From: Verrucomicrobiota bacterium
GTDB taxonomy: Bacteria > Verrucomicrobiota > Verrucomicrobiia > Chthoniobacterales > JAFAMB01
Reading direction: 5' to 3'
Assembly: GCA_019239825.1 (NCBI GenBank)
Contig: JAFAZK010000053.1
Location: 1-64,000, forward strand
DNA: 64,000 nucleotides
Below, in pieces: positions 1 to 9,755 of this stretch. Position 1 is the first letter of the stretch, and each line of letters opens with the position of its first letter. Position numbers and translations under genes: made by a program. The notes beneath the pieces are model-generated. The model saw nothing but the letters and a program-made list of their open reading frames with translations, did not search any database and was not told the DNA's origin.

Positions 1-283
1 CTGCTTCATGTCCGATAACTCTTTACATGGCTAATTCCTTTCAATCAGCGAGTCTCACTAGGCTTTGCTTGGCGCTCCAGAAGCCAACGAAGCAAACGAA
101 GGTTTTGCTCGCCTACAAAATACTTAGCCCTAGCCGGTTAGCGTGAATAATCTTGGTCCCCTTCGTTGCCTTGGTTTCCTTCTGTAAAATTGCTCTTTTT
201 CTTCCGTCTTTGTGTCCGTGGCAATTTCCCCCGGCTGTCTATGTTTCCATTGACAACATTGTTACCAGTGGATACATGATTCC

Positions 284-1039
284 ATGCAACTTACGGGTAA
301 TACCATTCTTGTTACCGGCGGTGGTTCCGGTATCGGACGCGGCCTGGCCGAATCCCTACATAAACTGGGTAACCAGATCATTATCTCCGGTCGCCGAACA
401 GACGCCCTGGCTGAAACTACCAAAGCTAATCCCGGAATTGTTCCCCTGCCCCTAGACGTCAATGACCCCGAGGCGATCCGCAATTTCGCGGCTCGGATCA
501 CCACGGAATATCCCAATTTAAACGTACTGATTAACAACGCAGGAATCATGAGACCTGAGAACCTGCGAGAGTTACCCAATGGTTTGGCCAACTCGGAAGC
601 GGTCATCACGACGAACTTATTGGGCCCGATCCGCTTGACCGCGGCACTTCTTCCACACCTGCAGAAGCAGCAGCAGGCCGCTATCATCAATGTGTCCTCC
701 GGCCTGGCTTTCGTGCCGTTGCCGGTGACCCCGACTTACAGCGCAACCAAGGCCGCTCTTCATTCTTATACGGTTTCCCTGCGAGTTCAGCTGGCCGGTA
801 CACCGATCGAAGTAATCGAAATCATCCCTCCCGCGGTCGCTACCGACCTGACACCTGGCCGGATCCCCAATGAACGCATGATGTCGTTAGAAGATTACAT
901 CGAACAGACCATGCAAATCCTCAAGACTCAGCCTACTCCTAGCGAGATCTGCGTTGAACACGTCAAGTTCCTTCGCTTCGCCGAATCGAGCGGAAACTTT
1001 CAAAAGGCCCTCGGAATGTTGAGCGCGGTGACGCTCTAA
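284..1039 (+). CDS. Short-chain dehydrogenase/reductase
   Basis: ORF with TGGGSGIGRGLAE, NNAGIM and YSATKAALHSY motifs. Confidence 0.93.
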   Translation: MQLTGNTILVTGGGSGIGRGLAESLHKLGNQIIISGRRTDALAETTKANPGIVPLPLDVNDPEAIRNFAARITTEYPNLNVLINNAGIMRPENLRELPNGLANSEAVITTNLLGPIRLTAALLPHLQKQQQAAIINVSSGLAFVPLPVTPTYSATKAALHSYTVSLRVQLAGTPIEVIEIIPPAVATDLTPGRIPNERMMSLEDYIEQTMQILKTQPTPSEICVEHVKFLRFAESSGNFQKALGMLSAVTL

Positions 1040-1191
1040 GGAGAGATGGACTAAGTGGACACAGTGGAGTAAGGCAGCGAATAGACTTAGTAGATCAAAT
1101 CGACCGGATGGGTTAAACCAGCCGGCATTTGGCGACGGCTCCCAGGGATTTGGCGAAACCAGTCGTCGGCTACGTCTTACCCACTGGTCCA

Positions 1192-3456
1192 ATGTTACTT
1201 TTACGCGTTACGCTTTTAGCGGTCCTTTGCGGATACTCGGCCTCGTTACGCTCGGAGCCCGCGGTGGACGATCTGGTTCGGAAAGGCGCTAACGCCGACT
1301 GGTTACCGGCAAATAAGGCTGGTTTCGGCACAAGTAACACCGTCGCCAGCAACGTTTGGTTCACGCTCCAGAACGGCCGGTTGAGCGAGGTCTACTATCC
1401 CCGTATCGACACGCCCAGCGTCCGCAATCTCGACTTTATCGTTACAGATGGAAAAACCTTTGCTACCCGAGCTCAAGACGCATCCACGCCTCTGACTCGA
1501 CTGGTGAATCCCGGCCAGTCGAGCGATCACCATGACTCCGGCGTTGATTCCGGTACGGCCAGTCCCGGGAGCTTGACCTACCAAGTTGTTAACTTGGACC
1601 GGGAAAGTCGTTGGCGCCTGACGACTACCTTCGTTACGGATCCGGCTCGTCCGACCCTGCTCATCGATATCGAGTTCACGTCATTGAACGGTAAGCCTTA
1701 CCAGCTCTACGCCGTCTATCAGCCGCAGCTTAACAACCCCTTTGTAGCGGCTCCTCTAGACGAGTTAGGCAAAACTGAAGGCAAAGCGCTGGTCGCTCTT
1801 GATGAAAATCTGCAGGCCGTTAGCGCACTAATGGCGAACCCGGACTTCACGGAAACGGCTAATGGTTACCTCGGAACCACGGACGGCGGGACAGACCTCA
1901 CCCAACATTATCAGCTAACCTCACACGATAATTCCGCCCCCCACGGTACCGTGGTGCAGACGGGTAGATTCCCTGTAACCGGTGCTACTCAACATCTCAC
2001 TGTGGCGCTCGGTTTTGCTTCCACAGAGTCCGAAGCTGTTACCAGGGCCAACGACTCGCTAACGGCTGGGTTCAATCGGGTTGCTCAGGAATACGCTGAC
2101 GGCTGGCATAAGTACTTGCAGTCCTTGCGCCCAGCTCCCCCAAGTCTATCTAGTCGGCAAGAGCGCCAGCTGTATGCAGTTTCCGCGATGGTGCTTGCGG
2201 CTACTGAAGACAAGCTTTACCGAGGCGCCTACATCGCCTCCCCTTCAATCCCGTGGGCGTTTGCAACCGGTCTCATAAATCCTTCCGGGCCTTACCACGG
2301 GGTGTGGGCGCGCGATCTATACGAAATCGCCACCGCCCTCATCGCTGATGGCGACATGGACGGCGCCCGGCGCGCTTTAGATTACATTCTCAATGTCCAA
2401 CAAAGCGCCGACGGCGCTTGCCCGCAAAACACGATGGTCGATGGGACCCCCATCTTCCACAGCTTGCAGCTGGACGAAGTGTCGGATCCAATAATCTTAG
2501 CCTATCAACTCGGCCGCAAGGATGCCGACACCTGGTTGCGTCATATAAAACCGGCAGCTGAGTTTCTCATTGACTTCGCTCCACTATCGGAATACCCGGC
2601 GCCATACACGCTTCAAGAACGATGGGAAGAACAGAGCGGCTATTCTCCGGCCTGCATCGCCAGTGAGGTCGCCGCGTTAGTCTGCGCGGCCGATATCGCG
2701 CGAGCTAACGGTGACACCGATTCCGCGAAGCGCTTCCTGGCGACGGCCGACTCCTGGAGGTCGCAGATCGAAAAATGGACGGTAACTACGAACGGCCCGT
2801 ACAGCTCATCGCCCTACTACTTGAGAGTCACAAAAGACGGCAGACCTGACTCCGGCACCACCTACAACTTGGCCAACGGCGGTCCCGGCGCTATCGATCA
2901 ACGCAAGGTAGTCGACCCCAGTTTTCTCGAGTTAGTGCGTCTTGGAATCAAGCAGGCTAGTGACCATGTGATTACTAACAGCATCAAAGTAGTTGATACC
3001 CAACTGTCGGTCACAACTGCCGCCGGCAAATTTTGGCATCGGTATACCGACGATGGATACGGAGAATGCGCCTCCGGAGCTCCCTGGACCTTAACTCCAC
3101 CCGATTCGGGTGCGACTCATGGCCGAGTGTGGCCTATTTTTGCCGGCGAACGCGGCGAGTACGAGATAGCCGCTCACAACCTTAAAGGTGCTCAGGCGAA
3201 CCTTGTGGCCATGGCGCAAGCCGCCAACGAGGCTGACCTGTTGCCTGAGCAAGTTTGGGATAACGAGGCACCATCAGGCCAACCCGGGTTTGCATCAGGC
3301 ACCGGCACGACATCGGCGACTCCTCTTGCCTGGGCACACGCACAGTTTATCCGCCTCGCGTTCGATTTGGCGGCCGGGCGTCTGGTCGAGCAACCTTCTA
3401 TCGTGGCTGACCGTTACATTGAGCGCAAAGAACAGATCGTCACAGGCGAGAAGTGA
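1192..3456 (+). CDS. Secreted glucoamylase-like glycoside hydrolase (GH15 family)
   Basis: Long ORF (track start 1129); ATG at 1192 opens a signal-like MLLLRVTLLAVLCGYSAS; motifs YHGVWARDLYEIATAL and VWDNEAPSGQPGFASGTGTTSATPLAWAHAQF typical of GH15. Confidence 0.9.
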   Translation: MLLLRVTLLAVLCGYSASLRSEPAVDDLVRKGANADWLPANKAGFGTSNTVASNVWFTLQNGRLSEVYYPRIDTPSVRNLDFIVTDGKTFATRAQDASTPLTRLVNPGQSSDHHDSGVDSGTASPGSLTYQVVNLDRESRWRLTTTFVTDPARPTLLIDIEFTSLNGKPYQLYAVYQPQLNNPFVAAPLDELGKTEGKALVALDENLQAVSALMANPDFTETANGYLGTTDGGTDLTQHYQLTSHDNSAPHGTVVQTGRFPVTGATQHLTVALGFASTESEAVTRANDSLTAGFNRVAQEYADGWHKYLQSLRPAPPSLSSRQERQLYAVSAMVLAATEDKLYRGAYIASPSIPWAFATGLINPSGPYHGVWARDLYEIATALIADGDMDGARRALDYILNVQQSADGACPQNTMVDGTPIFHSLQLDEVSDPIILAYQLGRKDADTWLRHIKPAAEFLIDFAPLSEYPAPYTLQERWEEQSGYSPACIASEVAALVCAADIARANGDTDSAKRFLATADSWRSQIEKWTVTTNGPYSSSPYYLRVTKDGRPDSGTTYNLANGGPGAIDQRKVVDPSFLELVRLGIKQASDHVITNSIKVVDTQLSVTTAAGKFWHRYTDDGYGECASGAPWTLTPPDSGATHGRVWPIFAGERGEYEIAAHNLKGAQANLVAMAQAANEADLLPEQVWDNEAPSGQPGFASGTGTTSATPLAWAHAQFIRLAFDLAAGRLVEQPSIVADRYIERKEQIVTGEK

Positions 3457-3536
3457 CGAATCGCGTTGCGCGAGCAGTAATCTGTACGGGCGAGCCGCCG
3501 ATAGTCTCCAGATTCGAGCGCTTAGCTCAAACCCTC

Positions 3537-3556
3537 GGACGAGCAGGAGCTCGTCC
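3537..3556. repeat. Family F hairpin (ggacgagc agga gctcgtcc)
   Basis: Inverted repeat; related copies at 17455, 27238 and 43929. Confidence 0.7.
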
Positions 3557-3565
3557 CTACCGCCG

Positions 3566-3901
3566 TCATACTTTAAATCGCCATCGACGGAACGGACCGG
3601 TGAAGCCGCCGCATTGGGGGCATTGTCTCAAGGCGACGTTCGCCCCGATCACGCCACCTCCCTCGCAACCACGGCAAAGTTCGCAGGCTTCACCGCGGAG
3701 GACCGTGAAACCCTGGCGCTGATAGAAACTTGTTTCGTGACGAACGACTCCTTCGCATTCCTCGCGATCGTCAGCGCTGCCGACCGTGGCGGCAACCGTC
3801 CCGGTGTCTTCGTCTATATAGTCCATTATATAGAGCCATCTGGTCGGCAGCCGCTTGGTGTCCATAAGGGAACTTCGAGAATAGTACTCCCAGGGCGGCA
3901 A
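3566..3901 (-). CDS. Possible small zinc-ribbon-like protein
   Basis: 111-aa ORF with CELCRGCEGGG...CPQCGG cysteine pairs in an otherwise empty gap; no clear SD. Confidence 0.4.
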   Translation of the reverse strand: MPPWEYYSRSSLMDTKRLPTRWLYIMDYIDEDTGTVAATVGSADDREECEGVVRHETSFYQRQGFTVLRGEACELCRGCEGGGVIGANVALRQCPQCGGFTGPFRRWRFKV

Positions 3902-3962
3902 GGGATCAACCCAATATATTGGGGTCGACTAAGGCGTTGGCCACAATAGGGCGTGCAATCGA

Positions 3963-4050
3963 AGGGACCTACCGGAATAGGACCTACGGGACCAATAGGA
4001 CTTATATGAAATGCGACCCCATAAGTCTCATTGGTCCTATAAGTCCTATC
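3963..4050. repeat. Inverted pair of degenerate 9-nt tandem arrays (AATAGGACC type)
   Basis: Left aataggacc/tacgggacc/aataggact; right agtctcatt/ggtcctata/agtcctatc. Confidence 0.75.
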
Positions 4051-4194
4051 TTGTAGAAGAGCCGAGCCGCAGGTGTCGGGACCAAAAAAAAGAGCTCGCA
4101 ACCTCAACGATTTATGCATCCAATTACTAAGGCGGAAGTTAACTAAGGGAGGGAAAAGATGTCGCTTCCTGGAACTTAGCTTCGTCGCATTAGC

Positions 4195-4974
4195 ATGAAA
4201 TCGATCTGGAAAGGAGCTATCAGCTTCGGCTTGGTCAACATCCCAATCCGTCTTTATTCTGCGACTGAGCGGGAATCGGTCTCCTTCAACATGCTGCACA
4301 AAACGGATCTGTCTCGGATCCATTTTAAGCGTGTTTCGGAGTCTACCGGTAAAGAAGTGCCGTACGATGAGATCGTTAAGGGGTACGAGCTGGAGGACGG
4401 CAATTATGTCGTGGTAACCGAAGACGAGTTGAAAGAGGCGTCGCCGGAGAAATCGTCCACGATCGATATCCACGAATTTGTCTCTGAAGAAGAGATCGCG
4501 AGTTATTATTTTGATACGCCCTATTACCTGGAACCGGAGAAATCGGCCGGAAAACCGTACCTCCTGCTGAGGGACGCCTTGGCAAAATCCAAGAAGGTTG
4601 GCATCTCGCAATTTGTATTGCGGAATCGAGAACATCTCTGTGCGCTGAAAGCGGAGGGCAAGGTTTTACTGCTAAATACCCTTCGGTTTGCCGGGGAGAT
4701 CCGGGCGACGGACGAACTCAACATTCCAGAGAAAGATAAGATCTCTGAGAACGAGGTCGCGCTGGCCAAGCGGTTGATCGAAGAACTGAGTGGAAAATTC
4801 GAGGCGAACAAATATCGCGATACCTACGCCGAAGACGTCAAGAAGCTGATTGACGCCAAAGCGAAAGGCCAGAAACGCAAACCGCCCGCGAAAAAAGCCA
4901 CTTCAGGCAAAGTGGTCGATCTAATGGAAGCCCTGCAGGCGAGTCTAAAGAATTCGAAGAAACGGGCAGCGTAG
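4195..4974 (+). CDS. ku: Ku protein (bacterial NHEJ)
   Basis: MKSIWKGAISFGLVNIPIRLYSAT N-terminus and full Ku-core similarity. Confidence 0.97.
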   Translation: MKSIWKGAISFGLVNIPIRLYSATERESVSFNMLHKTDLSRIHFKRVSESTGKEVPYDEIVKGYELEDGNYVVVTEDELKEASPEKSSTIDIHEFVSEEEIASYYFDTPYYLEPEKSAGKPYLLLRDALAKSKKVGISQFVLRNREHLCALKAEGKVLLLNTLRFAGEIRATDELNIPEKDKISENEVALAKRLIEELSGKFEANKYRDTYAEDVKKLIDAKAKGQKRKPPAKKATSGKVVDLMEALQASLKNSKKRAA

Positions 4975-4982
4975 AGGGGGTG

Positions 4983-5270
4983 AGCAGTAAGCAGTAAGCA
5001 GTAAGCAGTAAGCGGTTTAGCAGTCAGGAGTCAGAATCCGGGAGCCAGGAGGCTTCGCAGCGCCCTCGTCAACCTGGAAATCGGTTGGCTGGGTACGGGT
5101 GCGCGGGTTATCTGCAGGCGCAAGCCCGCGCTGAATCAATGAAGACAGAAGAAGGAGTTCTCTTGAATCACCCGGGCATGCACCCACAAAGGACGCGACC
5201 CCTCCTGATTCCCGAATTCTCGCTCGTGCCGCTAAACTGCTTACTGCTTACTGATCACTGCTTACTCCCC
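4983..5270. repeat. Inverted pair of 7-nt tandem arrays (AGCAGTA)n
   Basis: 4983-5019 four tandem agcagta units; 5233-5270 ctgcttactgcttactgatcactgctta on the opposite strand. Confidence 0.85.
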
Positions 5271-5401
5271 TAGTCCCCTTCTCTCTCGCCGCGAGTGAAA
5301 TTCGGCGGATCGCTGGCGGGAAAAGATTCCTCGAGTGATTCGTCCACTTCTTCTTCCAGATGCCGATCTTTATCTTCCTCGTCAGGTCGATTCGCGCTCA
5401 T
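5270..5401 (-). CDS. Small acidic protein with ESFPASDPP motif (43 aa)
   Basis: Manual translation: MSANRPDEEDKDRHLEEEVDESLEESFPASDPPNFTRGEREGD*; below the ORF-track length cutoff. Confidence 0.75.
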   Translation of the reverse strand: MSANRPDEEDKDRHLEEEVDESLEESFPASDPPNFTRGEREGD

Positions 5402-5624
5402 GGTATTCGATTAACTAATCCTCCACCCAACTAATCCGCATCCTTTCGAGTTGCAAGAATCACGCGCAACAACTGGATGATATGGTGATTTCAGGCTAGA
5501 TGAGTAAGTGCCCATTCCAAGGCCGCCCTTGAAAAATCTTCTGCAAACAAAGTCAAATCCAGGCTCAGCGAAATACTCTGCGGTCACCGAAGTATTCAGC
5601 GCGGATCGCCTGGACCGCTAGCCA

Positions 5625-7223
5625 ATGTCTGAGCATTCGCAAACGGTAGGGGCTCCCCAAGCCCAACGAATCGCTTTTGAGGCGGCATTGAAAGCGATCT
5701 CCGCCGTCGGGCGGCATCCAACACTGTTCTTATCGTTACCTTCGCTCTATCTTTTGCTCGTTTATCCGCCGATCTGGAAAGATGTCGATGCGCTGGGGCA
5801 GCTGATCTGGCAGGCAGGATGGGGCAACATTCTGCATTATCCGCCCCTCTATTGTTTTACGGGCAGAATTCCGTTCTGGCTGGGTGATGCCATTCTGGCG
5901 CTGCTTAACGGGCAACCGCTTCCCGGACTGAACCTTTTCGCAGAACAACGTCCGAATTGGCTCGGGATAGAACTCTTGATCATTGCCCAACATGCAGGGC
6001 TAATCACGGCTTTGACCCTCTTGGTTCGAACGGCGGCACGGAGTGCATTGGGTCGAGGTGCGATCACGATCAGCTTTATCGCTGCCAGTTCTCTATACGC
6101 GCAACAACAGTGCGCCGGCTCCGAAGCACCTAGCGTCAGCGCCATCATTTTGCTGACCGTCGCCGGGTTCTGGGTCTATCGAAGGAGCTCTTCCTACCTG
6201 AGATGGATTGTATTCGCGTTGGCCCTGTTGGCCGCCTTCGGCACCCGGCATATCAACTACTTGTTTGTTCTTTGGTTGCCTCTGGTTATCGCCGTCCATC
6301 TAATTTGGTCTATGCGGCAACGACGGCAGATATTGACTTCGGATCTCGCCAAGCTCGGCATCGCCGTAGCCTGCGGCGGACTTGCCCTGTTGGCGGATAC
6401 TCTGGTCGTCAGAGTCATGATTGCGCAAGCTGGCGAACAATACCGTACGGATCTAGGCTTCGTTCTGACGGACCGCGTCACGGCGTTTCTTTACAAACTG
6501 TCCGATGCCGAGCGCGCCGCGTTAGTCGAGAAATTAGTTGCCGCGGAGCGCGATCCAATCGTCCAAGTGGCGATAAGAGCGGAGTCTAAGCTGGGGTCTT
6601 CCCACGAAGAACTTGCCGACACGATTAAAGCTGCGCTCCGCCAAGTGGGAATTCCGCAAAATGCGATTCAGGCCCAGAGCGATATCGCGGTTTTTGACGG
6701 GGCACTCGCCTATCTCAGGACACTTCACCCGAAGCTGATCGATTTAATTCTCTCTGATTTTCTGCACGGTTATGTTCGCGAAGATAACAGCAAACTTAGC
6801 CTGAACCGATTTTTGGCCAACCGAACCGCCGCGCGCATGCGCCAGGAAGATCCACAACCTTGGCAACCATTGGACCAGCTACATTCGATCGACGATCAGA
6901 GCACCGCATCGATCCTGGTGAACCGCGCAAGCACAGACCCCTACTTGATGTTATGGGGACCAATCCCGATCGTTGTTATTGTGCTAGCTAATCTTGGGCT
7001 AACCGTCTGGTTGGTACGACGCGGCCAAGGGGATATTGCCTGGCTTGCACAAGCATTGCAGATCACCAGCGCGTTACTCTATTTTGCTAACTGTATCTGT
7101 GACTATTTCAACGACCGTTATACCCTGCCGCTGTTGGTCTGTGCAGTGGCGACCTTTGCGTTGCAGATTGGGGCATTGTTAGATGGCGGGAAACTAGTAA
7201 GCAGTAAGCAGTGGTTGGTATAG
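5625..7223 (+). CDS. Multi-pass membrane protein, unknown function
   Basis: 532-aa ORF with multiple hydrophobic segments. Confidence 0.8.
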   Translation: MSEHSQTVGAPQAQRIAFEAALKAISAVGRHPTLFLSLPSLYLLLVYPPIWKDVDALGQLIWQAGWGNILHYPPLYCFTGRIPFWLGDAILALLNGQPLPGLNLFAEQRPNWLGIELLIIAQHAGLITALTLLVRTAARSALGRGAITISFIAASSLYAQQQCAGSEAPSVSAIILLTVAGFWVYRRSSSYLRWIVFALALLAAFGTRHINYLFVLWLPLVIAVHLIWSMRQRRQILTSDLAKLGIAVACGGLALLADTLVVRVMIAQAGEQYRTDLGFVLTDRVTAFLYKLSDAERAALVEKLVAAERDPIVQVAIRAESKLGSSHEELADTIKAALRQVGIPQNAIQAQSDIAVFDGALAYLRTLHPKLIDLILSDFLHGYVREDNSKLSLNRFLANRTAARMRQEDPQPWQPLDQLHSIDDQSTASILVNRASTDPYLMLWGPIPIVVIVLANLGLTVWLVRRGQGDIAWLAQALQITSALLYFANCICDYFNDRYTLPLLVCAVATFALQIGALLDGGKLVSSKQWLV

Positions 7224-7283
7224 CTGATTTCGGGCGCGACCCGTTCGGTCGCGCCACCAATCAGCAATCGCCTCTCACTTCTG
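7196..7283. repeat. Inverted pair of 7-nt arrays around a perfect 9-bp hairpin, between convergent genes
   Basis: agtaagcagtaagcagtggttggt ... ggcgcgacc-cgttc-ggtcgcgcc ... ccaccaatcagcaatcgcctctcacttctg. Confidence 0.65.
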
Positions 7284-9440
7284 CTTCTTCGCCATTTTCT
7301 GGCCTCCTGATTCGGCGCCGAGTTCGTAGGCGAAGAAAGAGAACAGATCAGTTTGGTCAGCGACTTGTTGGTCGAGAGAGCTCCCGATACCATGTCCAAA
7401 TGAGTTAATTCGGAGCAGGATCGGATTCCCTGGCGCGGCAGCCGCTTGTAAACGGGCAGTGAACTTAAAGGAATTCCACGGAGCCACCCGCCCGTCATTC
7501 AGACCCGCGGTCATCAGGATGGCAGGATATTTTGTGCCATCGACTACGCGTTCATAAGGCGAGTAAGCTAAGAGGGCTTTTAGCTGGGCCGGATCTTTCA
7601 CGCTGCCATACTCCGTGGTGTTAAAGACGCCGTTTGGATAAAACTCAGTCCGCAGAGAATCGTAGACCCCAACCTCGGACACGACTGCTCGCATCAAGCT
7701 CGGATGTTGGGTGATCATCGCCCCCATCAAGAGCCCGCCGTTGCTGCCGCCAAGCATCCCGAGTTTAGAAGTCGTTGTATACCTATGATCGAGTAGATAT
7801 TGGGCGCAGGCAGTGAAATCGTCGAAGCAGTTTTGTTTGTTCGTGAGGTTACCACCTTTATGCCATTCCTCCCCATATTCGCCGCCCCCGCGGATATTCG
7901 TATCGACAAAAATCCCGCCAAGATCATACCAAGCTCGAAAAGATAATCGGACCCGGGGAATTTCGCTCAAACCATACCCGCCGTACCCGTAAAGGATCGT
8001 CGGATGAGTTCCGTCCAGATTAATCCCTTTCTTATGAATGATATTGAGAGGAATCTTGGTTCCATCTTTCGAGACCGCGAAATCTCTGGTGACTTCCATA
8101 TCCGCGAAATTCACCGGCGCCTCGGAACTGAGCTTCGTGGATGTTAGTTCATTGGTTCCCGCGTCATATTTAAACCACTTGGCGAGCTCGGTATAACTCC
8201 CGACGTCAGCCAACACCAGATGCTCGCCAGCAGCTAACTGCGAAACACTCGAGATCGGTGGCAGAGCCACCGTCTTCTGATCCGAACCGTCGAGGCTGTA
8301 TGAATAAAGACCGGAAGGTCCACCTTCCAAAGTCTCCACAACCAGGCGATCGGTGGTCACCGCGATGCTTTGGATCACACCTTCACCGGCCGGAACTACC
8401 GCTTCAGGCTTAACGTCGGGAGTATCCAAGCCAAACTTCACCACTTTTCCGTGAGGCGCGTCCTGCAGCGATACTGCATAAAAAACGGGGCCGAAACCGA
8501 GTGCACCGGTTTTAATCTGGTCCTCGAATTTAGTAATCTGGCGCCAGCTTTTGTCCGGCCCATAAACGAAGTGAGCAAAATCCCCACCGTCCCCGTTCGC
8601 TACGGTCGCGACGATGTAGTCAGAAGCACCGTTCGACTGGAGCGCCACCTCCGCGATCTTCGGAAACTCTTTCCCGATAGAGTAGGTGTCTTCAGATTCC
8701 GGTGAACCAAGTTTGTGGAAATAAACCTGCATGTAGAAATTCCGGTCTTCAGCCGGCCGTTCGCCTTCTCTCGGATAGCGGGTATAAAAAACTGCCGCAC
8801 TATCCTTGGTCCAAGCCGCGCTTCCGCCGCCGGTTGGGAATTGGACATGTTTAATTACATCCGGAAGCTGCTTGCCGGATTCGACATCAAAAAAGCAGAG
8901 ATCTCCGTCTTCAGTGCCGTTCTTGGAGAGAGATACTGCGAGAGTTTTGCCGTCCGGTGACGGCACAAACCAGTCGATAGACGTTTTGCCGGAAGGATCG
9001 AGACTGTTGGGATCACAAACGGTTTTCTCGCTGGCCGGATCTTCCGGCGAAGTCGTCACCACCACAAATGCCTGCTGCTTGGCGGGGTCAATTTTCAGCC
9101 CGAAAATCTTATCAGCGCGCACTTCAACGAGCGCCAGCCTCGGCGGCGTAGAACTGATCAGTTTCTTTATTTGATTAGCTAGTTGCGTGCGGCCAGGGAG
9201 CGAGTTCAGGAACTTTTCCGATCGCTCATTTTGCTTTTCCGCCCAGGCCTTGACTTTCGGATCGCTCAACTGCTCCATCCAGCGATAGTCGTCTTTTACA
9301 GTAACACCACCGAAATCATCGGTGACCGGTTGTTTAGTAGTAGCCGGGGCAGCTTCAACGGAAGGCACTCCGGCCTGGCCGGGTGCTGAAAGAAAAAAAG
9401 CTGAGCACACTAGCCCAAGAGGGACCAAAAATTGTCTCAT
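7275..9440 (-). CDS. Prolyl oligopeptidase family serine peptidase (S9), secreted
   Basis: YGYGGYG, IRGGGEYGEEWHKGG and GGSNGGLLMG motifs; signal-like MRQFLVPLGLVCSAFFLSAPGQA starting at 9440 (track ORF extends to 9683). Confidence 0.95.
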   Translation of the reverse strand: MRQFLVPLGLVCSAFFLSAPGQAGVPSVEAAPATTKQPVTDDFGGVTVKDDYRWMEQLSDPKVKAWAEKQNERSEKFLNSLPGRTQLANQIKKLISSTPPRLALVEVRADKIFGLKIDPAKQQAFVVVTTSPEDPASEKTVCDPNSLDPSGKTSIDWFVPSPDGKTLAVSLSKNGTEDGDLCFFDVESGKQLPDVIKHVQFPTGGGSAAWTKDSAAVFYTRYPREGERPAEDRNFYMQVYFHKLGSPESEDTYSIGKEFPKIAEVALQSNGASDYIVATVANGDGGDFAHFVYGPDKSWRQITKFEDQIKTGALGFGPVFYAVSLQDAPHGKVVKFGLDTPDVKPEAVVPAGEGVIQSIAVTTDRLVVETLEGGPSGLYSYSLDGSDQKTVALPPISSVSQLAAGEHLVLADVGSYTELAKWFKYDAGTNELTSTKLSSEAPVNFADMEVTRDFAVSKDGTKIPLNIIHKKGINLDGTHPTILYGYGGYGLSEIPRVRLSFRAWYDLGGIFVDTNIRGGGEYGEEWHKGGNLTNKQNCFDDFTACAQYLLDHRYTTTSKLGMLGGSNGGLLMGAMITQHPSLMRAVVSEVGVYDSLRTEFYPNGVFNTTEYGSVKDPAQLKALLAYSPYERVVDGTKYPAILMTAGLNDGRVAPWNSFKFTARLQAAAAPGNPILLRINSFGHGIGSSLDQQVADQTDLFSFFAYELGAESGGQKMAKKQK

Positions 9441-9500
9441 GGCCACCAAGGATGCACGGGCGGAGACAGAAAGCAATGAGGTCTGGGCCCTTGGGGTCCT

Positions 9501-9717
9501 TTGGTAGGGCGAGGCTCCCGCACAGCACCGTGATTCACCAAGGGTATACAACTCGAGCGCCCAGATACGAATGAGCAGGGCCAAAAGACGCGCCGAGCCA
9601 TGGGCAAAGATACACCAACGGCTCGGCACGATTTGAGGTGTAACCATACGGGTAACCTTAAGATTACCAATCGTTTCGCCCAAAGGAGTGGATCGTTCGG
9701 GAGCCTCGCCCCATCAA
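9501..9717. repeat. Family B nested inverted-repeat element, copy B1
   Basis: Outer ttggtagggcgaggctcccg / cgggagcctcgccccatcaa; inner cgcgccgagcca / cggctcggcacg. Confidence 0.8.
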
Positions 9718-9755
9718 TCGACGACGAGGACGATTTGTTTATCTAAAAATTCTGT

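Noticed and set aside
3188-3949. 253-aa plus-strand ORF overlapping the glucoamylase 3' end
   Set aside because: Out of frame with the GH15 gene; low-complexity translation
3826-4635. 269-aa minus-strand ORF overlapping Ku
   Set aside because: Antisense to a clear Ku gene; no recognisable domain
4983-5020. Possible CRISPR or minisatellite
   Set aside because: Units of 7 nt with no spacers and an inverted partner; not CRISPR
6203-6589. 128-aa ORF inside the membrane-protein gene
   Set aside because: Alternative frame of a well-supported longer ORF
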